A DNA stretch of 64,000 bases from Ornithinibacillus gellani (GTDB taxonomy: Bacteria; Bacillota; Bacilli; Bacillales; Amphibacillaceae): NCBI RefSeq assembly GCF_003730295.1, contig NZ_QTSZ01000047.1, positions 186,001-250,000 of the forward strand, written 5' to 3'. The notes under the pieces were generated by a model. It ran no database searches, had not been told where the DNA came from, and saw only the letters and a program-made list of their open reading frames with translations. The stretch's first letter is position 1, and each line of letters opens with the position of its first letter. The translations under genes were made by a program, and so were the position numbers. Of the stretch, positions 50,950-59,738 are shown in pieces.

Positions 50950-53900
50950 TTGAAGCTAGTAAATACTTCTGTGAAAAGACCTGTTGGCGTCATCATGATT
51001 GTGTTAGCAATTATTGCGCTTGGTGCTGTATCAGCACGGAATCTAGTTGTTGATTTGTTTCCTAAGATTGATCTGCCCGTTGCGGTCGTTGCTACTTCCT
51101 ATCAGGATGCAGCACCACAGGAAATAGAGAATTTAATTAGTAAACCAATAGAATCCTCCATTAGCTCGGTAGAAGGAATCAATACGATTCAATCACGCTC
51201 TCAATCAGGGTCTTCGCTTGTACTAATGATGTTTAATAATGGTGTAGATCTGGATCAGGCTTTACTGGATGTTCGGGAAAAGATAGATCAAGTGAAGGGA
51301 TTTTTGCCAGAACAGGCAGGAGATCCCCGGATTATGCGTTTTAGCCCGGAACAATTACCAGTAATGTGGCTAAGTGTTTCTGGTGGGGATACGGCCAAGC
51401 TAACGGAAATGGTTGAAGATCAGGTTGTGCCTTTTTTTGAAAGACAAAAAGGGGTTGCCTCAGTATCTGTTGAAGGCGGTAAAACAAGGGAAATTCAAAT
51501 TGTATTGGATCAAGCGAAATTAACCGAATATGGTGTTAATCCACAAACGATTGTCCAAGCATTAAATAGTCAAAATAAGTCTGCTTCAGCTGGTCAGGTT
51601 GAAAAAGGAGATAAGGATCTGCAGCTTCGTGTAACAGGTGAGTTTACCTCTGTAGAGGATATAGAACAAACATTGATACAAACAGCTACAGATGCGACCA
51701 TTCATTTAAGTGATGTAGCCAAAGTAGAGGATACATTCAAGGATGAAAATGCATTAACTCTTGTAAATGGGGAGCCGTCCATAGTACTATCTGTCATGAA
51801 AAAGGCAGATAGCAATACAGTGGAGGTCGCCAATGCAATTACGGATGGCATGGATGAAATACGCGATGAATTACCGGCGAATGTGGAATTAAAATCCATC
51901 ATTGATACCTCTGAATTTATCCAAATGTCGATCGACTCTGTTATTAGTAATATTTTAATAGGCGGACTCATTTCCATATTCGTCTTACTGTTATTCTTGA
52001 AGAGTATACGTGCAACCATTGTAATCGGGCTTTCCATTCCAATTGCAATTATTTCAACCTTTACATTAATGTATTTCACTGGAGAGACATTAAATATTCT
52101 AACCCTTGGTGGATTGGCGTTGGGAATTGGTATGATGGTGGACAGTTCCATCGTAATACTGGAAAATATTTATTCCTATCGACAACAGGGCTATAGTCTC
52201 TTTGAATCTGCAACAAAGGGTGCCTCGGAGCTCGCTCCTGCAGTAATTGCATCCACGACAACAACTTTGGTCGTATTTTTGCCGATTGTGTACGTGGAAG
52301 GAATCGCTTCGGATATGTTTACCCCGTTGGCATTGACTGTATCCTTTTCATTAATCGCTTCACTCGTAGTGGCCGTGACACTGGTGCCAATGCTATCATC
52401 TAAATTGCTATCAAAAGCGATGGAGGATCACGGTAGACGTTATTGGTTTGATCGGTTTTTAGGCTGGGTAAATGCAGGTTATCGTAAAGCATTGAAGGGA
52501 GTACTGCGTTTCCGTATATTAACCATTTTTGTTACGATTTTGGCTATAGTGGGTAGTTTATTCCTTATCCCATTGATTGGAGCAGAATTTATTCCAGCTT
52601 CTGACCAAGGGCAAGTGGAGATTCGTGTGGAAACTGCTCCTGGGAGTTCCTTAAAACATACAGAATCATTAGTAGATGAAGTAAATGAAAAACTAAAGAA
52701 CTATGATAAAGAAATTGAAACGAGCTATGTATCTGCTGGTGGTGGTGGCTTTGGCATGGGGGGTTCATCGACGAATGTCGCTACATTTACCATTCAGATG
52801 GTACCAGCAAGTGAACGAACAAAATCATCTGCCAGCATTGTACAGGAGTTGGATGCAGCTTTAGGTGATTTAGCTGGTGCGGAAATTACGGTTAGTGAAA
52901 TGGAAGCTGGTATTGGGACGGGAAATCCAATTGAGATTGAATTGACTGGTCCAGAGCATGACGTCTTAAGGGAGTTAGCACAGCAAACGGTTCATGAAAT
53001 ATCTTCCGTTCATGGTGTGTTTAATCCGGAAACAGGGGCAACAGATGGTGTTCCACAGCTCAATATTTCTATTGATAAAGAATTAGCGGCTTTTCATGGC
53101 TTGACGGAAGAACAAATTCTAGGTCAAATTCAGCTTCAATTTACCGGGCAAACTGCTACACAGTACCGTGAAGCGGGCCATGAAATGGATGTTACGATGG
53201 TGTATCCAGAAAATGAACGGAGTACTATTAGTGATGTTGAGGATATGAAAATTAGTAGCCCAACTGGAGCCATGATTCCATTGGCTGAGGTTGCGAAACT
53301 TGAAGAAGTTCGTGGACCGGTCAGTTTGCAACGTCAAAATCAGCAGGCACAAATCAATGTGACGGCAGATGTTATAGAACGTGACTTGGCAAGTGTTTCA
53401 GCTGATGTGGAGAAAACGATGGATGCAATGAATCTTCCAGAAGGCTATAGCTATGAAATTGGCGGTCAAGTCCAGGATATGACGGAATCATTCTCTGATT
53501 TGGCGTTAGCTCTCGTCTTTTCCATCTTTCTAGTCTATGCGGTCATGGCGGTGCAGTTTGAGAACTTCCTGTTTCCATTTATCATTATGTTCTCTATGCC
53601 AGCAACTGTCATAGGTGTACTTGGTGGACTGTACGTTAGTAATTTGGCATTAAGTATTCCGGCCTTTATTGGAATCATCATGCTTGCAGGGATTGTCGTG
53701 AACAACTCCATTGTATTAGTCGATTATATTAATATATTGCGACGCAGGGGAATGGATCGGTATGAAGCAATTCTAAGTGCAGGCGTCAGCAGATTACGGC
53801 CAATTCTGATGACCACTTTGACAACAGTCCTGGCGATGATTCCATTGGGGCTTGCACTTGGTGAAGGAGCAGAAATGCAGCAGCCACTCGCCGTAACCAT

Positions 53901-54039
53901 TATATTCGGATTGAGTGTCTCCACAATCTTTACATTATTTTTAATCCCGGTCGTGTATACAATGTTCGATGATTTAACAGCAAAAATAACTGGCCGGCAT
54001 AAAAAGAAAAAACAAAAGGAACCAACTGAAAACCAGTAG
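50950..54039 (+). CDS. RND-family efflux pump (AcrB/SwrC-like)
   Basis: 1029 aa, with twelve membrane helices in the 1+5+1+5 pattern and two large extracellular loops. Helix 4 reads LGIGMMVDSSIVILENIY: the first proton-relay Asp is kept and the second is Ser, as common in Gram-positive HAE1 pumps such as SwrC (surfactin and detergent resistance). Substrate here unknown. Start codon TTG at 50950 with GGAGGGTTAAACT upstream; the adaptor precedes it in the same operon. The C-terminal tail is Lys-rich. Confidence 0.94.
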   Translation: MKLVNTSVKRPVGVIMIVLAIIALGAVSARNLVVDLFPKIDLPVAVVATSYQDAAPQEIENLISKPIESSISSVEGINTIQSRSQSGSSLVLMMFNNGVDLDQALLDVREKIDQVKGFLPEQAGDPRIMRFSPEQLPVMWLSVSGGDTAKLTEMVEDQVVPFFERQKGVASVSVEGGKTREIQIVLDQAKLTEYGVNPQTIVQALNSQNKSASAGQVEKGDKDLQLRVTGEFTSVEDIEQTLIQTATDATIHLSDVAKVEDTFKDENALTLVNGEPSIVLSVMKKADSNTVEVANAITDGMDEIRDELPANVELKSIIDTSEFIQMSIDSVISNILIGGLISIFVLLLFLKSIRATIVIGLSIPIAIISTFTLMYFTGETLNILTLGGLALGIGMMVDSSIVILENIYSYRQQGYSLFESATKGASELAPAVIASTTTTLVVFLPIVYVEGIASDMFTPLALTVSFSLIASLVVAVTLVPMLSSKLLSKAMEDHGRRYWFDRFLGWVNAGYRKALKGVLRFRILTIFVTILAIVGSLFLIPLIGAEFIPASDQGQVEIRVETAPGSSLKHTESLVDEVNEKLKNYDKEIETSYVSAGGGGFGMGGSSTNVATFTIQMVPASERTKSSASIVQELDAALGDLAGAEITVSEMEAGIGTGNPIEIELTGPEHDVLRELAQQTVHEISSVHGVFNPETGATDGVPQLNISIDKELAAFHGLTEEQILGQIQLQFTGQTATQYREAGHEMDVTMVYPENERSTISDVEDMKISSPTGAMIPLAEVAKLEEVRGPVSLQRQNQQAQINVTADVIERDLASVSADVEKTMDAMNLPEGYSYEIGGQVQDMTESFSDLALALVFSIFLVYAVMAVQFENFLFPFIIMFSMPATVIGVLGGLYVSNLALSIPAFIGIIMLAGIVVNNSIVLVDYINILRRRGMDRYEAILSAGVSRLRPILMTTLTTVLAMIPLGLALGEGAEMQQPLAVTIIFGLSVSTIFTLFLIPVVYTMFDDLTAKITGRHKKKKQKEPTENQ

Positions 54040-54053
54040 GTCACATTTAATAT

Positions 54054-54103
54054 AAAAAAGCGCAGGTAAGGGCTTCAAAAAAGATCCTAACCTGCGTTTT
54101 TTT
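54054..54103. terminator. Terminator between RND pump and uspA-like gene
   Basis: AAAAAGCGCAGGT-AG / CT-ACCTGCGTTTTTTT; symmetric, so useful for both converging genes. Confidence 0.88.
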
Positions 54104-54122
54104 AGCTGAAAATAATGATGCA

Positions 54123-54569
54123 TTAAGGAACGATTGTGACCGGGCATGGGGCAGCATGAACGACGCCGTAACTGACACTGCCAAGCACCGTGCCTTTAAT
54201 GGGTCCATGTCCACGGGATCCCATGATAATACAGTAAGCTCGGATATCTTTTGAGAAATCGGCTATTTCCTGTTTGGCACTGCCAATACGAATGAGTTTC
54301 TCGAATTCCACACCAGATTGATTTAGTTTGTCATCGTATTGTGCAAGGACAGAGGCCCCAAGCTCCAGTGAATATTCCTCGATTTCTTCAGTGCTGAAAA
54401 AACGTTTTACATTCGGTGTTTGTAAACGAGGCTGTACATGTATGACAAATAATTTGGCTTGGAGTATGTTTGCTTGTTCGATTGCGAAATCAAGTGCACG
54501 CTGCGCATTTTCAGAATCATCAACAGGAACGACAATCTGCTTTTTCATTATGTTTGGCAGGGGATTCAT
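54123..54569 (-). CDS. Universal stress protein UspA family
   Basis: 148 aa single Usp domain. ATP-binding motif GSRGHGPIKGTVLGSVS (G-2x-G-9x-G-S) indicates the nucleotide-binding class. VPVDDSENAQRALDFA at the N terminus. The start at 54569 has AGGCAGGGTGGT just before it; an internal ATG at 54548 is possible. Role: general stress or starvation response. Confidence 0.88.
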   Translation of the reverse strand: MNPLPNIMKKQIVVPVDDSENAQRALDFAIEQANILQAKLFVIHVQPRLQTPNVKRFFSTEEIEEYSLELGASVLAQYDDKLNQSGVEFEKLIRIGSAKQEIADFSKDIRAYCIIMGSRGHGPIKGTVLGSVSYGVVHAAPCPVTIVP

Positions 54570-54703
54570 ACCACCCTGCCTTCCCTCCCTTGTTTAATTA
54601 TCATGGAAATGGACGATTATAATTCTACCTCTACTAATGCTATTCCCTATTTAGAATAGAAATACGGTTACAAAATAAGGAATTTTTTATACCGTTTATG
54701 AAA

Positions 54704-54745
54704 ACAACACCCTCAAGGATGGCAAAACCATCTTCAAGGGTGTTG
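54704..54745 (-). terminator. Terminator after zwf
   Basis: On the minus strand CAACACCCTTGAAGATGG / CCATCCTTGAGGGTGTTG with TTTTGC in the loop, then TTTTC. Confidence 0.8.
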
Positions 54746-54754
54746 ATTGATAAA

Positions 54755-56251
54755 TCAATTTTCATGTTTGTCCTCGGTTACTGGCCACCAATGGAAGCCG
54801 TCTTTTTCCAATAATGCATCTGCTTCTTTAGGACCCATTGATCCAGCTGCATAATTTGGGAAGTTTGGTTGTTGCTCAGACCAAACGTTTAAGATGGAAT
54901 CAATGAATCTCCAAGAGTATTTCACTTCATCCCAGTGGGTAAAGTTAGTTGCATCACCAATCATACAATCATGCAATAATTTTTCATAAGCTTCTGGGGT
55001 ATTAATGCCGTCGACCCCGTTATTGGTGTAGGATAGCTTAATCGGCTCAGCCTGTGATCCCATACCTGCTTTTTTGGCATTTAAATAAAGGGTAATTCCT
55101 TCATTTGGATAAATATTAATGACAAGCAGATTTGGATTTTTTTCATTTTGATCCTTGTAATAGAGGTTCATTGGAATATCTTTGAATTCTACAACGATCT
55201 TTGTTGCTTTACCAGCCATTCTTTTACCGGTACGAATATAAAACGGCACACCAGCCCAGCGATAATTATCAATCATCACCTTACCAGCTAGGAAGGTTTC
55301 TGTATGTGATTCCTCTAGTTCACTCGCTTCCTGACGATAGCCATTCACTGCTTCTCCATCAATTTTACCGGGACCATATTGACCACGGACAAAATAGTCG
55401 CCCACTTCGTCTGGCTTCATTTGTCGCATAGCACGTAATACCTTTACTTTTTCTGAACGAATTTCCTTTGTTTCCAGCTTAATTGGTGGCTCCATGGCAA
55501 GCAGGGCAACCATTTGCAGCATATGGTTTTGTGCCATATCCCGCGTTGCACCGGAAATATCGTAATAATGTGCACGCTCTTCTACACCAAGTACTTCGCT
55601 TGAAGTGATTTGGATATTAGAAATGAAACGATTGTTCCATAAATGTTCAAATATTCCATTGGCAAAACGGATAACTTCAATGTTTTGCACCATTTCTTTA
55701 CCTAGATAATGGTCAATTCGATATATTTGTTCTTCATCAAAGGCAGCACGAATTTCATTGTTTAATGCTTCAGCAGATGGCAGGTTATGGCCAAATGGCT
55801 TCTCAATTACAAGTCGGGTCCAGCCTGCACTACTATCCTTCAAGCCATACTGCGCGAGATTATTGGCAATACTGCCAAAAAACTCGGGTGCCATTGCCAA
55901 ATAAAAGATTCTATTTCCATCTGTATCATAATGCCCTTCCAGCTCGGTTAAAAAGCTATTTAAGCTTTTATAATGCTCTACATCTGTGACATCAAATGGA
56001 TGGTAGTAGAAATGGGAAGAAAATGCCTCTAAATCTTCATTAGAGGAAAGGGTATCGTTAATGGATTGCTCCACATTTTCTCGGAAAAGCTCATTGGACC
56101 ATGGGCGGCGTCCGATTCCAACCACAGCAAAGTTATCACAGATTTTGCCATGCTGACAAAGACGATATATAGAAGGAAATAGTTTACGCTTGGCCAAATC
56201 TCCAGTTGCGCCAAAGATGATGATAATTGCTTTTGGCTTTAGTTGATTCAT
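54755..56251 (-). CDS. zwf: Glucose-6-phosphate 1-dehydrogenase
   Basis: About 498 aa. Coenzyme fingerprint IIFGATGDLAKRKLFP, active-site motif RIDHYLGKEMVQNI with its His/Lys. Makes 6-phosphogluconolactone and NADPH. GAGGCGTTTTACTTG lies before the ATG at 56251 (TTG 56254 also possible). Stands alone, without pgl or gnd beside it. Confidence 0.96.
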   Translation of the reverse strand: MNQLKPKAIIIIFGATGDLAKRKLFPSIYRLCQHGKICDNFAVVGIGRRPWSNELFRENVEQSINDTLSSNEDLEAFSSHFYYHPFDVTDVEHYKSLNSFLTELEGHYDTDGNRIFYLAMAPEFFGSIANNLAQYGLKDSSAGWTRLVIEKPFGHNLPSAEALNNEIRAAFDEEQIYRIDHYLGKEMVQNIEVIRFANGIFEHLWNNRFISNIQITSSEVLGVEERAHYYDISGATRDMAQNHMLQMVALLAMEPPIKLETKEIRSEKVKVLRAMRQMKPDEVGDYFVRGQYGPGKIDGEAVNGYRQEASELEESHTETFLAGKVMIDNYRWAGVPFYIRTGKRMAGKATKIVVEFKDIPMNLYYKDQNEKNPNLLVINIYPNEGITLYLNAKKAGMGSQAEPIKLSYTNNGVDGINTPEAYEKLLHDCMIGDATNFTHWDEVKYSWRFIDSILNVWSEQQPNFPNYAAGSMGPKEADALLEKDGFHWWPVTEDKHEN

Positions 56252-56388
56252 CAAGTAAAACGCCTCGATTCGTGGAATAATCCGTATTAGTTATTCTGCA
56301 AGTATTTTTCTTACAGCAATGTTGATAATCTTTTATTATTCTAAAGTTTAATACTAGTGAAAGCAAATAGTACGCAATCAAAAAAGTG

Positions 56389-56841
56389 CTAAGCTTGTCT
56401 ATGACGTGTGGGCATCATCTTTTTAACGATTGTGTGTAATACCTCTGTAAATATGAGTCCAATCGCAATGCCGCTTGCTAACATCATTACTTTACTGGAA
56501 AGTTCAATCCCGATTAAATAATTGCCAACGACAAAATTCCGCATCGCATCATAAGCGATCCCACCCGGTACGAGGGGAATAATACCTGAAACATTGAAGA
56601 TGATAATTGGTGATTTTTTGAAACGGGAAAAAAAGTGACTAAATGCAGCGACAACCATGGCACCAAGCACAGTTGCTGGTAGTACATCCATGCCATTTGC
56701 TGCCAAGGTATAGTACACAATCCAGCCAAGCATTCCCACAAAACCACATGCGATTAATAATTGTCTCGGTGCATTAAAGATGATGCCAAATCCAGCAGCT
56801 GCAATAAAACTGGCAATGAGCTGTATCCCAATATCCAACAA
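56389..56841 (-). CDS. Threonine/serine exporter, YjjB-like (DUF3815) subunit
   Basis: About 150 aa, five membrane helices: FIAAAGFGIIFNAP near the start, then GIIPLVPGGIAYDAMRNFVVG, the family signature. With its neighbour it makes a split ThrE exporter. TTG at 56841 is preferred, because AAAGGGGGATTAGCA precedes it; a longer reading from ATG 56874 would overlap the upstream gene by 20 nt. Confidence 0.82.
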   Translation of the reverse strand: MLDIGIQLIASFIAAAGFGIIFNAPRQLLIACGFVGMLGWIVYYTLAANGMDVLPATVLGAMVVAAFSHFFSRFKKSPIIIFNVSGIIPLVPGGIAYDAMRNFVVGNYLIGIELSSKVMMLASGIAIGLIFTEVLHTIVKKMMPTRHRQA

Positions 56842-56854
56842 TGCTAATCCCCCT

Positions 56855-57610
56855 TTAAACAAAAGCGAAGGCAATTGCTACCCCGGCACCAATCGCAAAT
56901 GCGGTTAGTACAGCCTCTGCTCCTTTGGATAGTCCGGAAACAAGATGTCCTGCCATTAATTCACGGACGGCATTCGTAATATGGAGTCCAGGGACGAGTG
57001 GCATGACTGCACCAATAATGACCTTATCCAAATGCGTACCAAAGCCATGATGGACAAATATCAATGCACTAACCCCAATAAATACAGAAGCAAAAAAATC
57101 GGCAATAAATCGCATTTCTACTAAATGTAGAAAGCCAAGCATCCCTACATAGCCAATTCCACCTGCTAGAAAAGCTGGCAAAAAGTCAGACCATGCACCA
57201 CCAAACATGATAGCAAATGCACCACTAACAAGCGCAGCAGCAATGGTCTGAAGCCAATAAGGGAATGTAAGCTTTTGTTTTTCCAATTCTTGTAGCACCT
57301 GTAGTGCTTCAAATCTAGATAATTCACCGGAAGCAATCGCTCGAGAAATACGATTGACCTCATCAATTTTATGTAAATCATTTGTTCGTTGATCAATCCG
57401 GATAAACACAGAGACATTTTCCAATTCACTTGAAAAATGAATCACTGTCGGTGTTGCATAGCTTTGGGCATGCTGCAGTCCAAAAGATTGTGCAATTCGA
57501 TTCATCGTGTCCTCTACGCGATTCGTTTCTGCCCCGTTTTCTAACATAAGCTTACCAGCTAATAAACAAATACTAGCAATTGAATGATTAAATTTCACCA
57601 GTTCAACCAA
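56855..57610 (-). CDS. Threonine/serine exporter, YjjP-like (DUF1212) subunit
   Basis: 251 aa. Cytoplasmic N-terminal domain with LMLENGAETNRVEDTMNRIA, then five membrane helices including GAVMPLVPGLHITNAVREL. First gene of the split exporter, 13 nt before the next. Start TTG at 57610 with GGAGACGAAGG upstream; the exact start is uncertain. Confidence 0.85.
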   Translation of the reverse strand: MVELVKFNHSIASICLLAGKLMLENGAETNRVEDTMNRIAQSFGLQHAQSYATPTVIHFSSELENVSVFIRIDQRTNDLHKIDEVNRISRAIASGELSRFEALQVLQELEKQKLTFPYWLQTIAAALVSGAFAIMFGGAWSDFLPAFLAGGIGYVGMLGFLHLVEMRFIADFFASVFIGVSALIFVHHGFGTHLDKVIIGAVMPLVPGLHITNAVRELMAGHLVSGLSKGAEAVLTAFAIGAGVAIAFAFV

Positions 57611-57732
57611 CCTTCGTCTCCATTCTATTCATAGTATAGCAGAGGATGGGGTGCGTGCAACTGGCATGCGGATTTGCAGGCGGAGATATAGGGGAGTATT
57701 CGGCGGTTTATACTAAATCATCTGTAACATAG

Positions 57733-57774
57733 AAAAGGTTGGGATAGCAAATGAACATGGCTTTTTCCCAACCT
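57733..57774 (-). terminator. Terminator after the ChbG-like gene (minus strand)
   Basis: AGGTTGGG / CCCAACCT perfect stem; read on the minus strand it is followed by TTTTC. Confidence 0.6.
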
Positions 57775-57784
57775 ATCTAACAGC

Positions 57785-57875
57785 TTATTACAGATTAACA
57801 GCCAGTAATGGCCTGATTCGTTCAACTAACAATCAGTGGGGGAATTGCAAAAATCCCCCATGATTGAAGTTTCAC
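57785..57875 (+). repeat. Interspersed hairpin repeat, copy 9 (short form)
   Basis: Starts TTATTACAGATTAACAGCC, so hairpin 1 is absent as in copy 8. Hairpin 2 loses one base in the right arm (CCCCCATGATTG). Directly followed by copy 10. Confidence 0.9.
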
Positions 57876-58030
57876 TTTATCACAGATTAACTGGCTGTAA
57901 GACCCCTACTCCAATATTCTTTGTTGATGGCTAGAATTGTAAGCGGAGGGTCAACAGCCAGTAAAGGCCTGATTGGTTCAACTAACAATCCGTTGGGGAA
58001 GGGCCAAAACCCCACGGATTGAAGTTTCAC
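57876..58030 (+). repeat. Interspersed hairpin repeat, copy 10 (long form, compensated)
   Basis: Full length. Hairpin 1: TAAGACCC / GGGTCAACAG. Hairpin 2: CAATCCGT / ACGGATTG, where both arms have changed together compared with CAATCAGT / ACTGATTG in other copies. Its TTTA end touches the stop codon of the ChbG-like gene. Confidence 0.93.
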
Positions 58031-58031
58031 T

Positions 58032-58730
58032 TTATAGCAATTCAATTCCTTCTGGTACGGATAGCTTACATAGAATATCCAGTTCTTTTTCACGATCTAT
58101 CAGGTAGGAACTCGCATCGCGCAGGTCATCGTCTACATAAGCTGGATGGGTCATCACTTCTACTGTCGCTGCATTTAGCTCCTGTAGCGCTGTAAAAATA
58201 TGCTCACTCACACCTTCAGCATAGAAATCCAACCACAATGATTCCGTTAATAATATTTCCGGGTGATTGCTAAGAGATGGTACGAATCGAACTGGTACGT
58301 TGTATTCGGTTGCTAATGCAATGACAATATCTTTCAAAGGTTCCCAGCCGTGAATATGATGATGACTGTCGATGTGATGGAGTGGCAAACCAGTAGCGAT
58401 AAAAGCTTCAATCTGTGCGCGCCATTCCTTTTCCACTTCTTTTAGGTTCGGGATTTCCATCGACCGGTAGGTATTACGGAATTTAAACGTACCTTGTTCA
58501 TTTAATAGCCCTGGAACATCATCATGAACCGGCTTCCCCCAAGATAGCACAAGATGAATTCCTACCTTTAAGTCTGGATGCTGTTTTGCCAGCTTAACCG
58601 CATGTTCTACTGCAAGGCCATTCATCATCATCGTTGTGGAACGAACAACCCCTTCACGGAATGCAGTTATAATCCCATCTGTTACACCCTTTGTCATACC
58701 AAAATCATCAGCATTGAATAATACTTTCAT
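58032..58730 (-). CDS. chbG: Carbohydrate deacetylase, ChbG/YdjC family
   Basis: 232 aa. Metal-binding motifs NADDFGMTKGV (Asp-Asp) and IDSHHHIHGW (His), with HPAYVDDDLR near the end. ChbG removes an acetyl group from chitobiose-6-phosphate or chitooligosaccharides so that a GH4 glucosidase can act. Lies beside the GntR gene, 68 nt downstream of it, and likely co-transcribed. GGAGGGAATCCAA precedes ATG. Confidence 0.92.
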   Translation of the reverse strand: MKVLFNADDFGMTKGVTDGIITAFREGVVRSTTMMMNGLAVEHAVKLAKQHPDLKVGIHLVLSWGKPVHDDVPGLLNEQGTFKFRNTYRSMEIPNLKEVEKEWRAQIEAFIATGLPLHHIDSHHHIHGWEPLKDIVIALATEYNVPVRFVPSLSNHPEILLTESLWLDFYAEGVSEHIFTALQELNAATVEVMTHPAYVDDDLRDASSYLIDREKELDILCKLSVPEGIELL

Positions 58731-58798
58731 TTGGATTCCCTCCTGTAGATGATTTAATTCTATTTATACGATGTATCTATGGACAATCCTATAGTAAA

Positions 58799-59524
58799 TT
58801 AATTGGCTGGATAATTTCGTTCAATTACAAAATGCGTTTTATCGCCTCGGAAATAAGAACGGGAAAATTCAATTTTTTTACCCGCTTCATTTTCCGCAAT
58901 GGTTTCAATGTAGAAACAAGGCAAATGGTTCTCGCATTTTAAATGGGTACATAATAAATCGTCTGCAAATGTAATTTCCATATGTTCGATGGTCCGAGCG
59001 ATGTGAACATCGTATGCTTCTCTTAAGGAAGCATACAAGGAAGTTTCCGCATGTTCTTGTGTTATTCCTGGTGCTACATCCCAAGGAATATAAGCAATTT
59101 CATATTGTGTTGGCTCCCCATTGGCTGTACGTACACGCTCAATGCGCTGGACTGGATCGTTTAATTCCACATCCAGTGATTGCTGCAGCTGTTTTGTTGC
59201 AGGTACAACAGAAATATTGATCAATTGAATATGTGCTTCCTTGCCTTGGACAGCCATCTGATCACTATACCGTTTTACGGTTTGTGTCAAAGTTTGTTTG
59301 ACCTTTTGATCAGCCACAAAGGTGCCTTTTCCTTGTTGGCGCACCAAATACCCCTCAAGCGTAAGCTGATTTAATGCAGTTCGGACAGTTGTTCTACTCA
59401 CATTAAAGTCCTTGCATAGTTCATGCTCCGTTGGGATTTTATCTCCTTTTTTATACTTATTTGTTTTAATACGATTCAATAATTCTTCCTTAATATAAGC
59501 ATGTAGTGATTGTCCTTTTTCCAT
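58799..59524 (-). CDS. GntR-family regulator with UTRA domain
   Basis: 241 aa. Winged helix (KYKKGDKIPTEHELCKDFNVSRTTVRTALNQL) at residues ~18-65; UTRA effector domain (~90-235) with RIERVRTANGEPTQYEIAYI. HutC-subfamily regulators bind phosphosugars. Divergent from the GH4/PTS operon, so its likely repressor. GAAGGAGATCTACG precedes ATG. Confidence 0.93.
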   Translation of the reverse strand: MEKGQSLHAYIKEELLNRIKTNKYKKGDKIPTEHELCKDFNVSRTTVRTALNQLTLEGYLVRQQGKGTFVADQKVKQTLTQTVKRYSDQMAVQGKEAHIQLINISVVPATKQLQQSLDVELNDPVQRIERVRTANGEPTQYEIAYIPWDVAPGITQEHAETSLYASLREAYDVHIARTIEHMEITFADDLLCTHLKCENHLPCFYIETIAENEAGKKIEFSRSYFRGDKTHFVIERNYPAN

Positions 59525-59631
59525 CGTAGATCTCCTTCATAAACCTTATAAATAAAGTGTACAAGAAAGGTATGATAATAACAACTAATTATAATTGTAA
59601 TAACAATATAAAGTTTTTATTTTAAAATGTA

Positions 59632-59660
59632 TGGACAATGTTTTATTTGTATGATACATT
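59632..59660 (+). promoter_or_regulatory. Promoter of the PTS operon with palindromic operator
   Basis: TGGACA at 59632-59637, 17-bp spacer, TACATT at 59655-59660. The perfect palindrome TGTATGATACA (59648-59658) overlaps the -10 and is a good place for the GntR protein to bind. ATGTAT at 59628 may be a further half-site. Confidence 0.55.
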
Positions 59661-59700
59661 TGTGATAGTAAAGCAATGACTATTATTTTTTGTAATGAAA

Positions 59701-59715
59701 ATAAAGCGTTTTCAA
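59701..59715 (+). promoter_or_regulatory. cre-like site for CcpA
   Basis: ATAAAGCGTTTTCAA fits the cre pattern (TGNAANCGNTNNCA) except one position and lies in the leader of a sugar operon, where carbon repression is expected. Confidence 0.5.
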
Positions 59716-59738
59716 ATCATCAAAGGAGTGTACCTATT

